A stretch of DNA of 55,811 nt, from positions 1 through 55,811 of the forward strand of contig JADGJA010000051.1 in the NCBI GenBank assembly GCA_027596035.1, given 5' to 3'. A program made the translations under genes and the position numbers. The stretch is from Thoreauomyces humboldtii (Eukaryota > Chytridiomycota > Chytridiomycetes > Spizellomycetales > Powellomycetaceae). This document shows, one piece after another, positions 45,960-55,811 of the stretch. The notes beneath the pieces were generated by a model that had not been told where the DNA came from, did not search any database, and saw nothing but the letters and a program-made list of their open reading frames with translations. Every line of letters begins with the position of its first letter. Positions within the stretch are counted from its first letter, which is position 1.

Positions 45960-46470
45960 CCCTGCATGGACGATCGACCCATCCATTCGTACATGCATGT
46001 GATTTTTTGGTGTAAAAATATGATATCCCGGTCGGACGGTAGCATCTCTCATCTTCCATCCGCGAGGCAAGGATCTCGTGGACGAACAAGGCCATGCATG
46101 GCTCTAGTTCGGCGGCACCCAAGATGTTTAACTGGTAAAGTCCAAGGACCTTCAGCGCAGCAGATACGCAGATACCTTCTCTGTCATGCCGAACCGATGC
46201 TCGCGCGTAAGTGTCCCGAGAGCGGTCGACCTACCTCCACCCGCACTCTCCGACCGTCAGGGCTGGAGTCGCTGGAAGTGAATCAGCGTTTCAAGCGATT
46301 GCTGATATCAGTAATGCCAGAAAAAGTGGAGTGGGAATGCGCAGTTTTTCGGATTTTTCCGTGTCCGTATGAATCGGACCTTCGCGTTAGAGAAACGCCT
46401 GCACGTCACCATTGCACAACTTTGAATTCTCCAACTCCCAATTGAACTCTAGTAAACAAAAAGCGACCAT

Positions 46471-46473
46471 ACA

Positions 46474-46507
<34 letters not shown>
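46471..46507. repeat. CGA trinucleotide microsatellite
   Basis: About eleven to twelve copies of ACG/CGA lie immediately upstream of the first ATG of the MICU1-like gene, so the tract would fall in the 5' leader of its mRNA. Confidence 0.9.
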
Positions 46508-46508
<1 letters not shown>

Positions 46509-46509
<1 letters not shown>

Positions 46510-48401
46510 TGATGTATCGATCTCTGTTATCTCCGACCACCGCACTCAGAGAAACCATCCTCTTACGCTCAAAACATCTCATCGCTTCACCATCTCCCGC
46601 ACTCTGCCGCGCATACGCGACCATCCGAGGGAACCCTCGACGAGCGACCTCCCATGCCGTCACCGTCGCCGTCGTCGGGGCGGCCCTGCTGCTGGCAGCG
46701 TGGCCGTCCGTGGGATGCGAGGATGTAGAACGGGTCACTGTATGTAACAGACGCCGGTTTTTTTCTCGTTTCTCGTCTGGAAAAGGTTGTGACGTTGCTG
46801 GTCTTTTGTACAGAAATACGACAAGTGGAAGATGGACAAGATCGGAGCCTATGAGAACAGGATAAGAGTCTTCTCCCATCCTCTCAAGGTCTTTCACTAC
46901 TTTGCATCAGCGGTACGGCGAAACCAAGGGAGACCCATCAATCATTCGTCGCAATCGCCCTCAACTCACTGATATCACATCATGATGCCCCCCCCCCATT
47001 TCCCAAATCGCAGCACAAAAAAGGGGAACCATACATGACGACCGAAGACTTCATCCGCTCCCTCCTCCCGTACCGCTCCTACAACCCCACGGACGACGGA
47101 AAACCGACGCGAGTCCCGTCCGCCGAATCCTTCTTCGGTCTGGCGGACACGGACGGCGACGGACTCATCAGCTTCTCGGAGTACATGATCTTCCTGTGTC
47201 TCCTGGGCACCCCCGAATTCCACTGGAAGATCAGCTTCAAGCTGTTCGACGTCAACGGGGACGGGACCGTGTCGAAGGATGAGTTTGAGAAGATCATGTT
47301 GCATCATGCCACCGGGATGGGGTTCGGGAGTCGCTTGGGGTGAGTTTTTTTTTTCGGAAACGAAAAGGGGACCGACGAGCGCGGGGCATGGGGAGGGGAG
47401 AGACACCGCGGAAAAGGACACTGACGAGCAAAAGTTGCCTTTGAAAATGACACGATTAGAACGCAACAACGATCTCAGGTGGACGTGGCTCATTCTGGGA
47501 TCTACAAGCTGTTCTTCGGTCTCAGGGGCGAGAAGAGCATGGTGTACGAGGAGTTCATAGGTAAAAAAACAAAAAAAAACAACACCCTGTCAAAACATTC
47601 CCAACAGACCTTTTTGGATGTCTTTGTGAACCCTTCCGTGTACAGACTTCATGCGTCGACTCCACCTCGAGGTCCTGAAGCTCGAGTTCCACCAGTTCCG
47701 AGTCGATCCCGGATCCGACAGCATCAGCATGCGGGATTTCGCACTCTCGCTCATCTCGTACGCTCCACCACGGAAGCTCAAGCAGCTATCGGAGAGGGCG
47801 GACCGCATCACCACCGTGGACGAGCGCGTCTCGTTTGATCAGTTCTACGGTACGAGTGAGGAAACTCCCCCCTTGTTTTCCATCCATGTGTGTCGGTTTT
47901 ACTTTTTTTCTTTACTTAAATGGCGCGGGTGTATGTGTGTGTGTTTGATGTAGAGTTCGACCAGATGATCCGGACGCGACTCCACGACCTCGGTCTCGCG
48001 TACAAGCTCTACAACTCGATGGACCAGGGACTGGACAGGAGGGACTTCAGGAGGGTGGTCAAGGCGGTCACCACCACTGAGCTCACGGTCGGTCAGGTGG
48101 ACACCATCTTCGACATGTTCGACCTCAACAACGACGGGTTCCTCAACGTGGACGAGTTCTACACGCAGGTGAGAGAGACCGTGGCCCCGAAAAAAGAAAA
48201 AAAAGCCAGGAAAACTCCACTACTTGGGGTCTCCACATGTATCGGAGAAATGCCCTTCCTCATGTCTTGGTGGTTCGTTTTCGATAGGTCATGAAGGGAA
48301 GGTTCAGTCGGGGACTGGACACGGCGAGGGACGTTGGAGTGGGGACCTTCTTTTCTCGCGTCTGGACGTGCGTCGAGAGCGCCTACGAGGAGTCTGGATG
48401 A
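46509..48401 (+). CDS. MICU1-type mitochondrial calcium uptake regulator
   Basis: This is a multi-exon gene whose exons line up along the MICU1 family. An Arg-rich mitochondrial presequence (MYRSLLSPTTALRETILLRS) and a hydrophobic segment (AVTVAVVGAALLLAAWPSV) are followed by AYENRIRVFSHPLKVFHYFAS and MTTEDFIRSLLPY. Three canonical calcium loops are visible: DTDGDGLISFSEY, DVNGDGTVSKDEF and DLNNDGFLNVDEF. Intermediate exons carry DFMRRLHLEVLKLEFHQF and the helical middle of the family. The last exon, VMKGRFSRGLDTARDVGV to AYEESG, ends at the TGA at 48399-48401 and matches the MICU1 C-terminus. The protein should sit in the intermembrane space and gate the uniporter, by family. Exon borders in the middle were read from frame changes and are approximate. 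Confidence 0.85.
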
Positions 48402-48579
48402 CCGGTGGGGGACTGGGAGGTGTCCTGTGAGCAGACGGGAGGGAAGGAGAGATGTATGTACATGGTGGCTTCGAAAGCCTGGAGTTTTCCAATGTACAAT
48501 ATAAGAAAGGGGGGCCACTTCCGCCATTCCAAACTCGGTCGACGTCTCGGACGGACGGACGGACGGCACGGACCCCCAT

Positions 48580-49599
48580 CTAGATCTCGCAGACGCCCTC
48601 GTCGGCGGGATTCCCCATGTCGAGCGGGTACCCGTGGTCGACGATCCCGCCTCTCAGGGCCATGACGACGTTCCCGACGTACACGACCGCCGGGTTCCCG
48701 ATCCCCTCGTCCTGGACCAGCTTCTCCAGCCCGTCCAACGTTCCCGTCACGACCCTCTGGTCCGGCCAGGTGGCCCTCTCGACGACGGCGACGGGTGTGT
48801 GACGGGGATAGCCGGCCTCGTCGACGAGGGCGGCCCTGAGCATGCCGACCCTGGCCATGCCCATCATGATGACCAGGGTGCGCCTCGGTTCGAAGGGCGG
48901 GATGTGGGGCACCCTTCCGCCCTGTCCCCTCCCGGTCACGACGAGGAACTGGTCGGCGAGACCCCTGTGGGTCAAGGGTATCCCAGCGACGACGGCGGCG
49001 GCCAGACACGACGACAGTCCCGGGACCACCGTGACGTCCGTGACGCCGTTCCCTCTCAGGTGGACCACCTCCTCCCCGCCTCGTCCGAACACGAACGGGT
49101 CCCCTCCCTTGAGCCTCACGACCTTGAGTCCCATCCCGACGTGGAGGGTCATCCACGCGTTGGCCACGGCCTGGGCGTCGTCGGAGCGTGCGACGCGTCG
49201 CGGCAGGGGGAGGTGCCTGCCTCGGATGAGGGAGAGGATGGGCGGGGGCACCAGGAGGTCCGAGATGACGACGTCGGCGGAGAGGATGGCGGCGTGGGCT
49301 GCCAGGGTCAGGAGCTGAGGGTCTCCCGGGCCTGCTCCGACCAGGGTGCATGTCCCTGTGGGAAGCCGACAGGAGGGTGGGAGACGGGAGAGGAGGAGAC
49401 GGATGCGGTGGGCGAGGAGGAAGGGGAGGTGGGAGAGGATAAGGAGCAGGAAGGATTGGATGAGGGTGAGAGGTGTTTCTGGTCGATGTTGTTGTTGTTG
49501 TTGTTGTTGTTGTTGTGGCTTCTTCTTGAGGTGAACTTTCGTTTCGTGGGTCGAGAGGTGGTGGACGACGGGGGCAAAGTCTGGGACTGGGACGGCCAT
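48580..49599 (-). CDS. MET1: Uroporphyrinogen-III C-methyltransferase
   Basis: This enzyme uses S-adenosylmethionine to make precorrin-2, the first step to siroheme, the cofactor of sulfite and nitrite reductase. The C-terminal 250 residues are a complete SUMT domain: VGAGPGDPQLLTL, VRLKGGDPFVFGRGGEE, VVPGLSSCLAAAVVAGIPLTHRG and LVIMMGMAR. The preferred start is the ATG at 49599 (MAVPVPDFAPVV), giving 339 residues, though the frame is open to 49809. The N-terminal part is only about 80 residues: a polyglutamine run coded by CAA repeats, then a hydrophobic stretch (LIQSFLLLILSHLPFLLAH). Yeast Met1 has a longer N-terminal region, so this form is short. No intron is seen. Confidence 0.88.
   Translation of the reverse strand: MAVPVPDFAPVVHHLSTHETKVHLKKKPQQQQQQQQQHRPETPLTLIQSFLLLILSHLPFLLAHRIRLLLSRLPPSCRLPTGTCTLVGAGPGDPQLLTLAAHAAILSADVVISDLLVPPPILSLIRGRHLPLPRRVARSDDAQAVANAWMTLHVGMGLKVVRLKGGDPFVFGRGGEEVVHLRGNGVTDVTVVPGLSSCLAAAVVAGIPLTHRGLADQFLVVTGRGQGGRVPHIPPFEPRRTLVIMMGMARVGMLRAALVDEAGYPRHTPVAVVERATWPDQRVVTGTLDGLEKLVQDEGIGNPAVVYVGNVVMALRGGIVDHGYPLDMGNPADEGVCEI
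49491..49517 (-). repeat. CAA tract coding polyglutamine
   Basis: Nine consecutive CAA codons (TTG on the plus strand) encode Gln in the N-terminal region of the methyltransferase. As a pure triplet run it is likely to vary in length between strains. Confidence 0.85.
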
Positions 49600-50111
49600 G
49601 GCGAGGAACGAGGACAGGAAGGACCTGGTTTGTTTGGGAAGAAGACCACGACAGAATACGCCTTCTCCTTGTCGTGTTGTGGGTAACAGCAGTCTCCGTC
49701 TCTGGGGGGTTGTCACAGTAGAGCCAAGCAAGGAAGGACGTTGTGGGGATGGCATGGGATGGTCATGGCCCTTGTAATATATACGTGTGTAGAAGGAAGA
49801 AGCACGCAATCGCTCGTGTGAAATCGACCACCCCCATCTTTCGACAGAACAAGCGCATCAGAGATCTCTCTCTCTCTCGCGCGCGCGCGCGTTTGTGGAC
49901 GCGTGGAGGACGCGTCAAAACTACTCAGAGTGTCATACACTGTGTAACATGCAGAAAAGCGGTATCAGGCACGCCATCAGGTCGTCAACCAAGCCTTCTC
50001 TCAGCACCATCATATACGCTCCACGACTGCATATGACTCCTTAGCCACAATCAACAAAAAGACCTTCTTTCTCATTTTCTTCTTGCGCAAGACTGACACT
50101 ACGGAAACCAT
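49600..50111. other. Intergenic with CT/GC microsatellite
   Basis: This stretch lies between the methyltransferase start and the 3' end of the eIF5 gene. A TCTCTC...GCGCGC run sits at about 49865-49891. No gene is seen. Confidence 0.6.
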
Positions 50112-51619
50112 TCAATCCTCCTCCTCCTCCTCCTCCTCATCACCGTCCTCCTCCTCGTCCTCCTCATCGCTGCTCTCCGCCTCGTCGGCCTCCTTCAGCC
50201 AAGCGAGGAAGGGTTCGGCCTTCTCCCTGATCTCCTTGGCGATCTTCCTGTCGACAAACTTCTTGCTCGGCTTCTCGCCCCACGCCGCAAAGACCTCCTC
50301 GTCCACCAGGTCCTCGTCGTACAGGACCTTGAAGATCATGGCCACCTTGGGCATCAGCTCCTCCTTGAACGACACGCCCACGAGACGCTCGATCCCGCCC
50401 AGGAGGTTGCGCTGCGCCTTGTCGTTCCGGCAGAACTTGCGGAGGAGGGCCGCCCGGGACGGGATCTGCTTGCCCGACAGCACGTCGGCGTCGAACAGGA
50501 CCTGCGAGAGGACCGCAACCGCCTTGTCGGATCGGATGTCCAGGTTGCGGGCAGCCGTCTGGATCTCGGCGTCCGTCGCGTCGGCGTGGGTCTGGATGTA
50601 GTCGGCGAACTGTTCGAGGGGGTCTAAAAAAAGGATCAGAAACCAGCGCGCGCCTGACTTTTTACTACCAAGAGTTAGTTCCCCCATACCATCGCTCTCG
50701 TCGTCGTCGTCCGCTTCTTCGAGCTTGGCGACGGCGCCTCCCACGGCGAGCTCCTTCATGCGGGCAGCGACGGCGTCAGCGCTGGTGTCGACGGCCCAGT
50801 CGTCGTCGTCCTCGCCGATCTCGCGGGACTGGAGCTGAGCGGCGGCTGCGGCCTCGGCGTCCATGAAGGCGGCGACCTGAGCCGTCTCGTCGTCGTTGTC
50901 CGAGCCGTTGGAGGCCGTGTCGGGAGGCGTGGGAGCGTTCTTGTCCGCCACGCCGTTCTTGCCTCTGAGAGGGGACGATACATGGTTAGCTCCGAGAAAA
51001 AAAAGAAAAAGCGAGGATCGGTTCTCGATTCTGCCACGAACTTCTTTGACTTCTTGCTCTGGGCCGGAGGGTTCTTGAGGATGAACGTGGTGAGCTTGTG
51101 GGTCATCTCGACGTCCGTGTTGGCGCCGCAGGCCTTGCAGTCCCGGATGATGTAACCGTTCTTTGTGATGACGAGCTCGGTCTCTGGGTTCTTGCAGGAA
51201 CCGCAGAGGACGAAACGGTTGATGAAACCGTCGAGGTGGCCCTGGAGCTTCTCGGCGTCGTGGGCGCCGTTGATGACGTAGCGATCGTTCTTTTCCTCGC
51301 ATCGAGCCTGGGCGCCGAGCTCGCAACCAAAGTACTTTGTGGGGTAGGTCGCGGGACGGGCCAGAGCCTTTGCAATGTCGCTCATGTTGGGTACGACCGT
51401 CTTGATGCCGTTACCCTTTCCCTCGATCTTCGAGATGAGCCTTGGGAAAAAAGAAAGAAGAAAAAACAACAACAAAGGAAACAGATGGAAAGATTGGTCA
51501 ACGTCAAAACGGAAACAAGGCGTCGTGAATGGAATGTGTGCTCGCGTGCTCACTCACCTGGGCATCTTGTAGCGGTAAAACTTGTCGCTGACGTCGCGAC
51601 GGATGTTGATGTTGGCCAT
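50112..51619 (-). CDS. TIF5: Translation initiation factor eIF5
   Basis: eIF5 is the GTPase-activating factor for eIF2 in start-codon selection. Exon 1 from the ATG at 51619 encodes [20 protein letters not shown], including the Arg needed for GAP activity. An intron follows, then the rest of the N-terminal domain with a C4 zinc ribbon ([11 protein letters not shown] and [13 protein letters not shown]). A GTTCGT-donor intron joins KKSKK to GKNGVADKN. After an acidic linker, another intron (donor GTATGG) leads to [11 protein letters not shown] and the C-terminal W2/HEAT domain, with [16 protein letters not shown] before a poly-acidic tail ending at the stop at 50112. The order and size match the family. 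Confidence 0.95.
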
Positions 51620-52685
51620 GATGGGGTTTCCGAGTGTAAGGTGTCCGTTTTTCAGTGGTATGGATGGATGGAATCTAGTCCTTTCTTATGGGAATGGACT
51701 TTTCAAGAGTTGCAACGGACGTGTTTCTTTCTGCGAGTATGGTGGTGACGGTGCGCGCGGGGGCAGCCGAGGGGCGATAGGGGCGAGGGGAGTAGCGAGC
51801 ACAGCTTTGATTGACTGCGCGGGTTGACTGGATAGACCTGGGTACAGATATGGACCAAGTTCATGAAGCGGTGGCAAGGACGCTGGAGATGTGTCTTTCT
51901 TTGGGGGAAAAGGGAACGGGAAAGGTTAGTGAGTTGAAACGGGCACTGGCGAGAGAGCTTCTGCTGCTGTGACCCAGCGGCTGTGGGCAAGGGAGACGGA
52001 CGTACACACGACGAAGAGAGCGAGGAGGGGTGGGTGAGGATGTAGTAGTAGTAGTAGTGGCGGTAGTCAGTAGTCAGTAGTGCGAACGGTTATAGAGGAG
52101 ACTCTGGAGGAGGCACGGTGAATGCTCTCTGGTCGTTTGGTTCCGTCGTTGGGTGTTTGGGAAAATAGAGGGAGAGGGAAGACGGGGAAGACCGGTGGTG
52201 TGGCGAGCAAAGAAAGGAGGGAGGGCAACCCTACCCTAATGTAGATTGGCAACCCACACCAACCTCGGGAAGTTTGTGCGTCAACCCCTGAGCCATTGTG
52301 CAAGGTCGATGGTTCCGAGCAAGCAATCTATCGATATTTGCACTGTACTGTAAAGTGTAGCTGGGGACATGTTGAAGGTGGAGGACAGCGGGGTCGCACG
52401 CGGCGACCATGCGCAACAACTCATTGGGGAGAGGCAGACAGTTGCCGACAGCGGTCTTGATGAGCCTGAACTTGGGAACTCGGTGGACACGTGTTTGGGA
52501 AGGGTAAGGAGCGTAAAGCTATCCTTGTCGATCTTTGCAGCCATGGCAAACAGTACAGTAGCTCGACCTGGTGCCCACGGAACGACTGCACACCATAGAT
52601 CCTTCGAATGCACCATCTGTAGGGATCGAGTTCCGGATCCCGCTCAAAGAGGCCGGAGGCTTCGTCGTCGTCCTCATCGACATCG
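51620..52685. other. Gene-free interval with TAG repeats
   Basis: This is a kilobase without a convincing gene. At about 52040-52080 lie short TAG and TCAGTAG repeats. A minus-strand frame (52281-52616) reads MAAKIDKDSFTLLTL but has no recognised domain and could be a 3' piece of the neighbouring hypothetical gene. Confidence 0.5.
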
Positions 52686-53320
52686 TCAGCTTGTCTCCAG
52701 TCTGCCCCGCCAGGAAAAAGCCGGGTCCTTGATGTAAGGGATCAGCGAGGAGACCGGCAGAAGGTCGCTGTGCTCGACAAAACGTTCGAGCAGGTCATGG
52801 TCGAAGCACGACACCAGCATAATAATGCCTCCACCGCAAGACATGGCGTTGCCCACAAACTCGGCAGAGTGGCGATGCCGGACGGTGGCAAACCAGCCAT
52901 CGTTCCGATCGCCATCGCCAAATGCGGTCTGCACGCGGAAGGGGTATTCTGTGCCCTCTGCGTCGATCGGGTCAAAGCCAATAAAGTCTATGGTGCAGAG
53001 CAAGTCAGCATCTGGGTCTAGATCAGCACCGTGCTCGGTGGTCAGCTGGCCGTCGACCAGTAGCGGATCGTAGTCAGCGTACGGTACAGGCCGGGTGATT
53101 CTCCAGGAGCCATCGGGCAGCCGTTCCTCACGTCCGGTCGGCTCCTGATCTCGCGAGTTGTGCCGACGTACTGGACCGGACGCACGTTTGCGAGCTCCTC
53201 AAGGTACAATGTACATGGAAGGGTACGGGTCGCCCAAACAGCGCTTCAACGCACTCTTGCGCTTGGGCGGGGTTGTTGTGCGCAGGAGGAGCACCGCCAT
53301 GAGTTTACCGTATACCCGTA
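52686..53320 (-). CDS. Hypothetical protein, start unresolved
   Basis: The C-terminal exon is a clear open frame from about 53155 down to the stop at 52686. It reads GREERLPDGSWRITRPVPYA, then LVDGQLTTEHGADLDPDADL, FIGFDPIDAEGTEYPFR and ending IKDPAFSWRGRLETS. Composition and length suggest real coding sequence, but I know no family. An upstream piece in another frame (MAVLLLRTTTPPKRKSALKR near 53298) could be a first exon, joined by an intron near 53150-53200. It lies divergent to GDA1. Confidence 0.4.
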
Positions 53321-53531
53321 CAGGAGCGGGACCACCCGAGAAACGGGCATCCGGTCCTCTGATCAACAGACCAGCCACACACACACACCCCTTCCGGAAC
53401 CGTTGACCTTCGGTGCTGCGGCCTCGGTACATATCATAAGCCCCAATCGTCGATCCTCGCGAGCAACCTCCACCTATCTATACTCTGGAGTACTTGCCCC
53501 GCAGAGATCCTTCGCCCCCGCTACCAGTTCC

Positions 53532-55300
53532 ATGTCGCAGCGTCGCAAGTCGAACTCGGATATGCCTGTCTTCTCCTCCTCCTCACACCATCCTCATGGC
53601 CTGCCTCACCACTCGGGTTCCGGCGGCCATCCAAAAAGGGCGTTCTTTGTCCCAAGAGGTTTCAGCACCATCGGCAAACTTCTGGTCGGCGCATTGTTGC
53701 TCGCTGTGGTAGGATACTGGATGCTCGAAGGTCAGTCCGCACGTGTTTGTGTGTTCTTCTATGCTTCCCGCTGTTCTCTCCCGTGTCGAAAGGCTCACCC
53801 ACCTCCTTGAACTCCCTGAACCCAGAACCTCGACAGATCCCTACACCGTCGCGCGTCGCCGAAGCCGTATCTGCCGCCGTCGGAAGCGCAAAGTCGGCCC
53901 TCACCTCCTCCGAAGCATGTCCCAACCCTCATCCCGATCGGCCCGCCTTCCAGTACATGCTCATGCTCGACGCCGGTTCGACGGGCTCCCGCATCCACAT
54001 CTACAGGTTCAACTACTGTCACGGTCCCTCCCCGTCCCTCGAGAACGAGATCTTTGAGCAGCTCAAGCCGGGCCTCAGTCACACAAAGTTCGTCACGCCA
54101 AAGGACGCCGCTGACTCGTTGGATCCGCTCCTGAAGCTCGCCATGGAACACGTGCCCGAGGACGCGAGAAAGTGCACCCCCGTCTCCGTCAAGGCTACCG
54201 CTGGTCTGAGGATGCTCAAGGATGGGAAAGGGGACAGGATCCTCGAGGCCGTGGCGGAGAAGCTCAGGACCGAGTATCCCTTCCCGCTCGTGGAGCCAGG
54301 AGGCGTGGAGATCATGCCCGGAAAGGACGAAGGTCGGGCTTTCATGATCCCATCAACCGCAGCTCCCTCGCGCGCTCTCCTGACACCCACCTCTTTTGTT
54401 GTAGGTGTTTACGCGTGGATCACCGTCAACTACCTTCTGAAGCGAATCGGCCAGAAGGCTCGCGAACCCACCGCCGCGGTCATGGACCTCGGTGGCGGAT
54501 CCACTCAGATCGTCTTCGAGCCTCACCAAGAAGAACCCATGGAGGAGGGCGATCACAAGTTCGAGGTACCCTTCGGAGACCACACGTACACGCTGTACCA
54601 GCACTCGTACGACGGGTATGGTCTCATGCAGGGACGGAAGCGCATCAAGGAGGCCGGCGTCCTCGACAAGACCCACCCCTGCTACGCCGTCGGTCACTCG
54701 GAATCCTACACGGGCGACGATGGTCAAGTGCACGCCATCGCAGGCACGGGTGGGGATCACGGGCTGTGTCACAAGTTCATCACGAACCTCTTCGACAAGC
54801 AGACGTGTCCCGTACCGAACCGTCCAGTCTCCCCATCCCGCGTCTCCTCATCTACCTCCCAGTGCTCGTTCAACGGGATCTATCAACCATCCCTCTCCTC
54901 GTCGTTCGCGAATAGCGACATCTACGCTTTCTCGTACTTTTACGACAAGTTCGCAGAACCCTTCGGAAAGCTGTCGGACAAGGGATTCTCGGTTGGGCAA
55001 CTCCGCGCTGCGGCCGAGGCCGTCTGCAGCGGACAGACCGTGATGGACGACGCGTCGTTGACGGACGGAGAACGAGCCGCCGCCGAGCTACTGAAGGCGG
55101 ACCCGGAGTGGTGCACGGACCTAGGGTTCATGTACGGACTCTTGAGCGTCGGTTACGAGATCCCGGACGAAAGGGTCCTCAAGACGGCGAAAAAGATCGA
55201 CGGTGTGGAGGTCGGGTGGAGTTTGGGGGCTGCTCTCAAGGTCGTGGACACGTGGGGCACCGAAGGGAAGGGACACTGTCTGAAGGAGATCGTGTCGTAG
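53532..55300 (+). CDS. GDA1: Golgi guanosine diphosphatase (apyrase family)
   Basis: GDA1 hydrolyses GDP to GMP in the Golgi lumen so that GDP-mannose import can continue. It starts MSQRRKSNSDMPVF at 53532, with a type II membrane anchor IGKLLVGALLLAVVGYWML. A first intron begins after about 53728 and ends near 53820. The apyrase conserved regions appear in order: LDAGSTGSRIHIYRF, KATAGLRML, GVYAWITVNYLL and AVMDLGGGSTQIVF. The C-terminal part includes GWSLGAALKVVDTW. Two further introns (about 54334-54405 and 54811-54861) have clear GT and AG ends. They are multiples of three without stops, so the frame looks uninterrupted across them, but the family alignment is cleaner with them removed. 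Confidence 0.93.
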
Positions 55301-55397
55301 ATGCCGGAAAACACTGAAATCTTTAAATTATGCTTTTCGCCTTGATGCACTGCTTCCCATGAGCCCAGAAGTAGAGAGCTCTACACCGTGAGATCTC

Positions 55398-55811
55398 CTA
55401 ACGGGATCCATCCTCCTGCCACCTTTGTCTTCTCCTGTCCCCCGACGCGGCAGTTCCTATGAGCGCAAAAAAGAAGGTAAGATCAGCCTCTCCGATCACG
55501 CTCCCTCCCCTCGAAAAAGGTGTCGAAAAGAAGCAGTACCCAACGATCCACTCCCGTTCCCCCTCCTCCAAACCCCTCCTGACTTCCCCATCGTAACCTC
55601 TTATGACCTCCACCGAATCCCTCGGATCGTAGTACCCGTCCCCGACGTCGAAGCAGCATCTCGGAACGTCCCTGGGACCCGTCGGATCGTTGCACTGCTG
55701 GGGTTCGCCCGGTTGGAACCCGTTCACGCGTTCAGAGTAGAATCGACGGTCGCTCGACGTGCAGTAGTCCCATGACGTGGGCGAGTACCGGAGACCGTCC
55801 GAGAACGTGTA
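55398..55811 (-). CDS. Partial gene at the right edge
   Basis: This is the 3' part of a minus-strand gene that continues beyond the window. It reads FSDGLRYSPTSWDYCTSSDR, then GFQPGEPQQCNDPTGPRDVP, CCFDVGDGYYDPRDSVEV and on to a stop at 55398, possibly with a short intron near 55480-55560. The aromatic and Cys-rich sequence suggests a folded, perhaps secreted, protein. I cannot name the family. Confidence 0.5.
   Translation of the reverse strand, partial: YTFSDGLRYSPTSWDYCTSSDRRFYSERVNGFQPGEPQQCNDPTGPRDVPRCCFDVGDGYYDPRDSVEVIRGYDGEVRRGLEEGEREWIVGYCFFSTPFSRGGSVIGEADLTFFFALIGTAASGDRRRQRWQEDGSR

Noticed and set aside
48634..49686. A 350-codon plus-strand open frame
   Set aside because: It is antisense to the uroporphyrinogen methyltransferase, which has complete family motifs, and its Asp/Gly/His-rich translation has no domain.

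Overview
This is a eukaryotic nuclear window, almost certainly fungal and most likely from a basidiomycete. Genes are dense, lie on both strands, and are cut by short GT-AG introns (mostly 47 to 98 nt) that I could phase by reading across the joins. The gene content is typically fungal: squalene synthase, the siroheme methyltransferase, a guanosine diphosphatase, a bZIP factor and a glyoxal-oxidase-like protein. The species cannot be named from the sequence alone.

Layout. Positions 1 to 3.3 kb hold one large uncharacterised minus-strand gene. The block from 3.3 to 9.6 kb is unlike the rest. It has a tRNA-Pro(CGG), short tandem repeats, two arrays built around the 5' part of tRNA-Pro, a small hypothetical gene, a broken 3' fragment resembling the splicing factor Cwc2, one intact short-chain dehydrogenase, and a relic copy of the first gene's 5' end. 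That relic and its source bracket the block as direct repeats. From 10.2 kb on, ordinary housekeeping genes dominate: an importin-13-like karyopherin, a DCAF4-like WD40 protein, MOB1, a possible Rec114-like protein, a copper-radical-oxidase-like protein, a peroxisomal alpha/beta hydrolase ending in SKL, a bZIP factor and a secreted 5'-nucleotidase. After a gene-poor 2 kb come a BSD-domain protein, a synaptobrevin, a small hypothetical, cyclophilin A, a two-pass membrane protein, a Thr/Val-repeat secreted protein, squalene synthase, a probable Mediator subunit 17, a large disordered protein with SUMO-binding-like motifs, a MICU1-type EF-hand protein, a uroporphyrinogen methyltransferase, eIF5, a hypothetical, GDA1, and a partial gene at the right edge.

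The genes do not form one pathway. Several are divergent pairs on short shared promoters (importin/DCAF4, MOB1/Rec114-like, oxidase/hydrolase, synaptobrevin/small gene, Med17/SIM protein), and several are convergent pairs with very short 3' gaps. The most unusual items are the tRNA-Pro-headed arrays, an oxidase lacking two of its expected active-site residues, a decayed exon copy inside the nucleotidase intron, a MICU1-type protein in a probable Dikarya genome, and a two-pass protein whose layout recalls DEG/ENaC channels.
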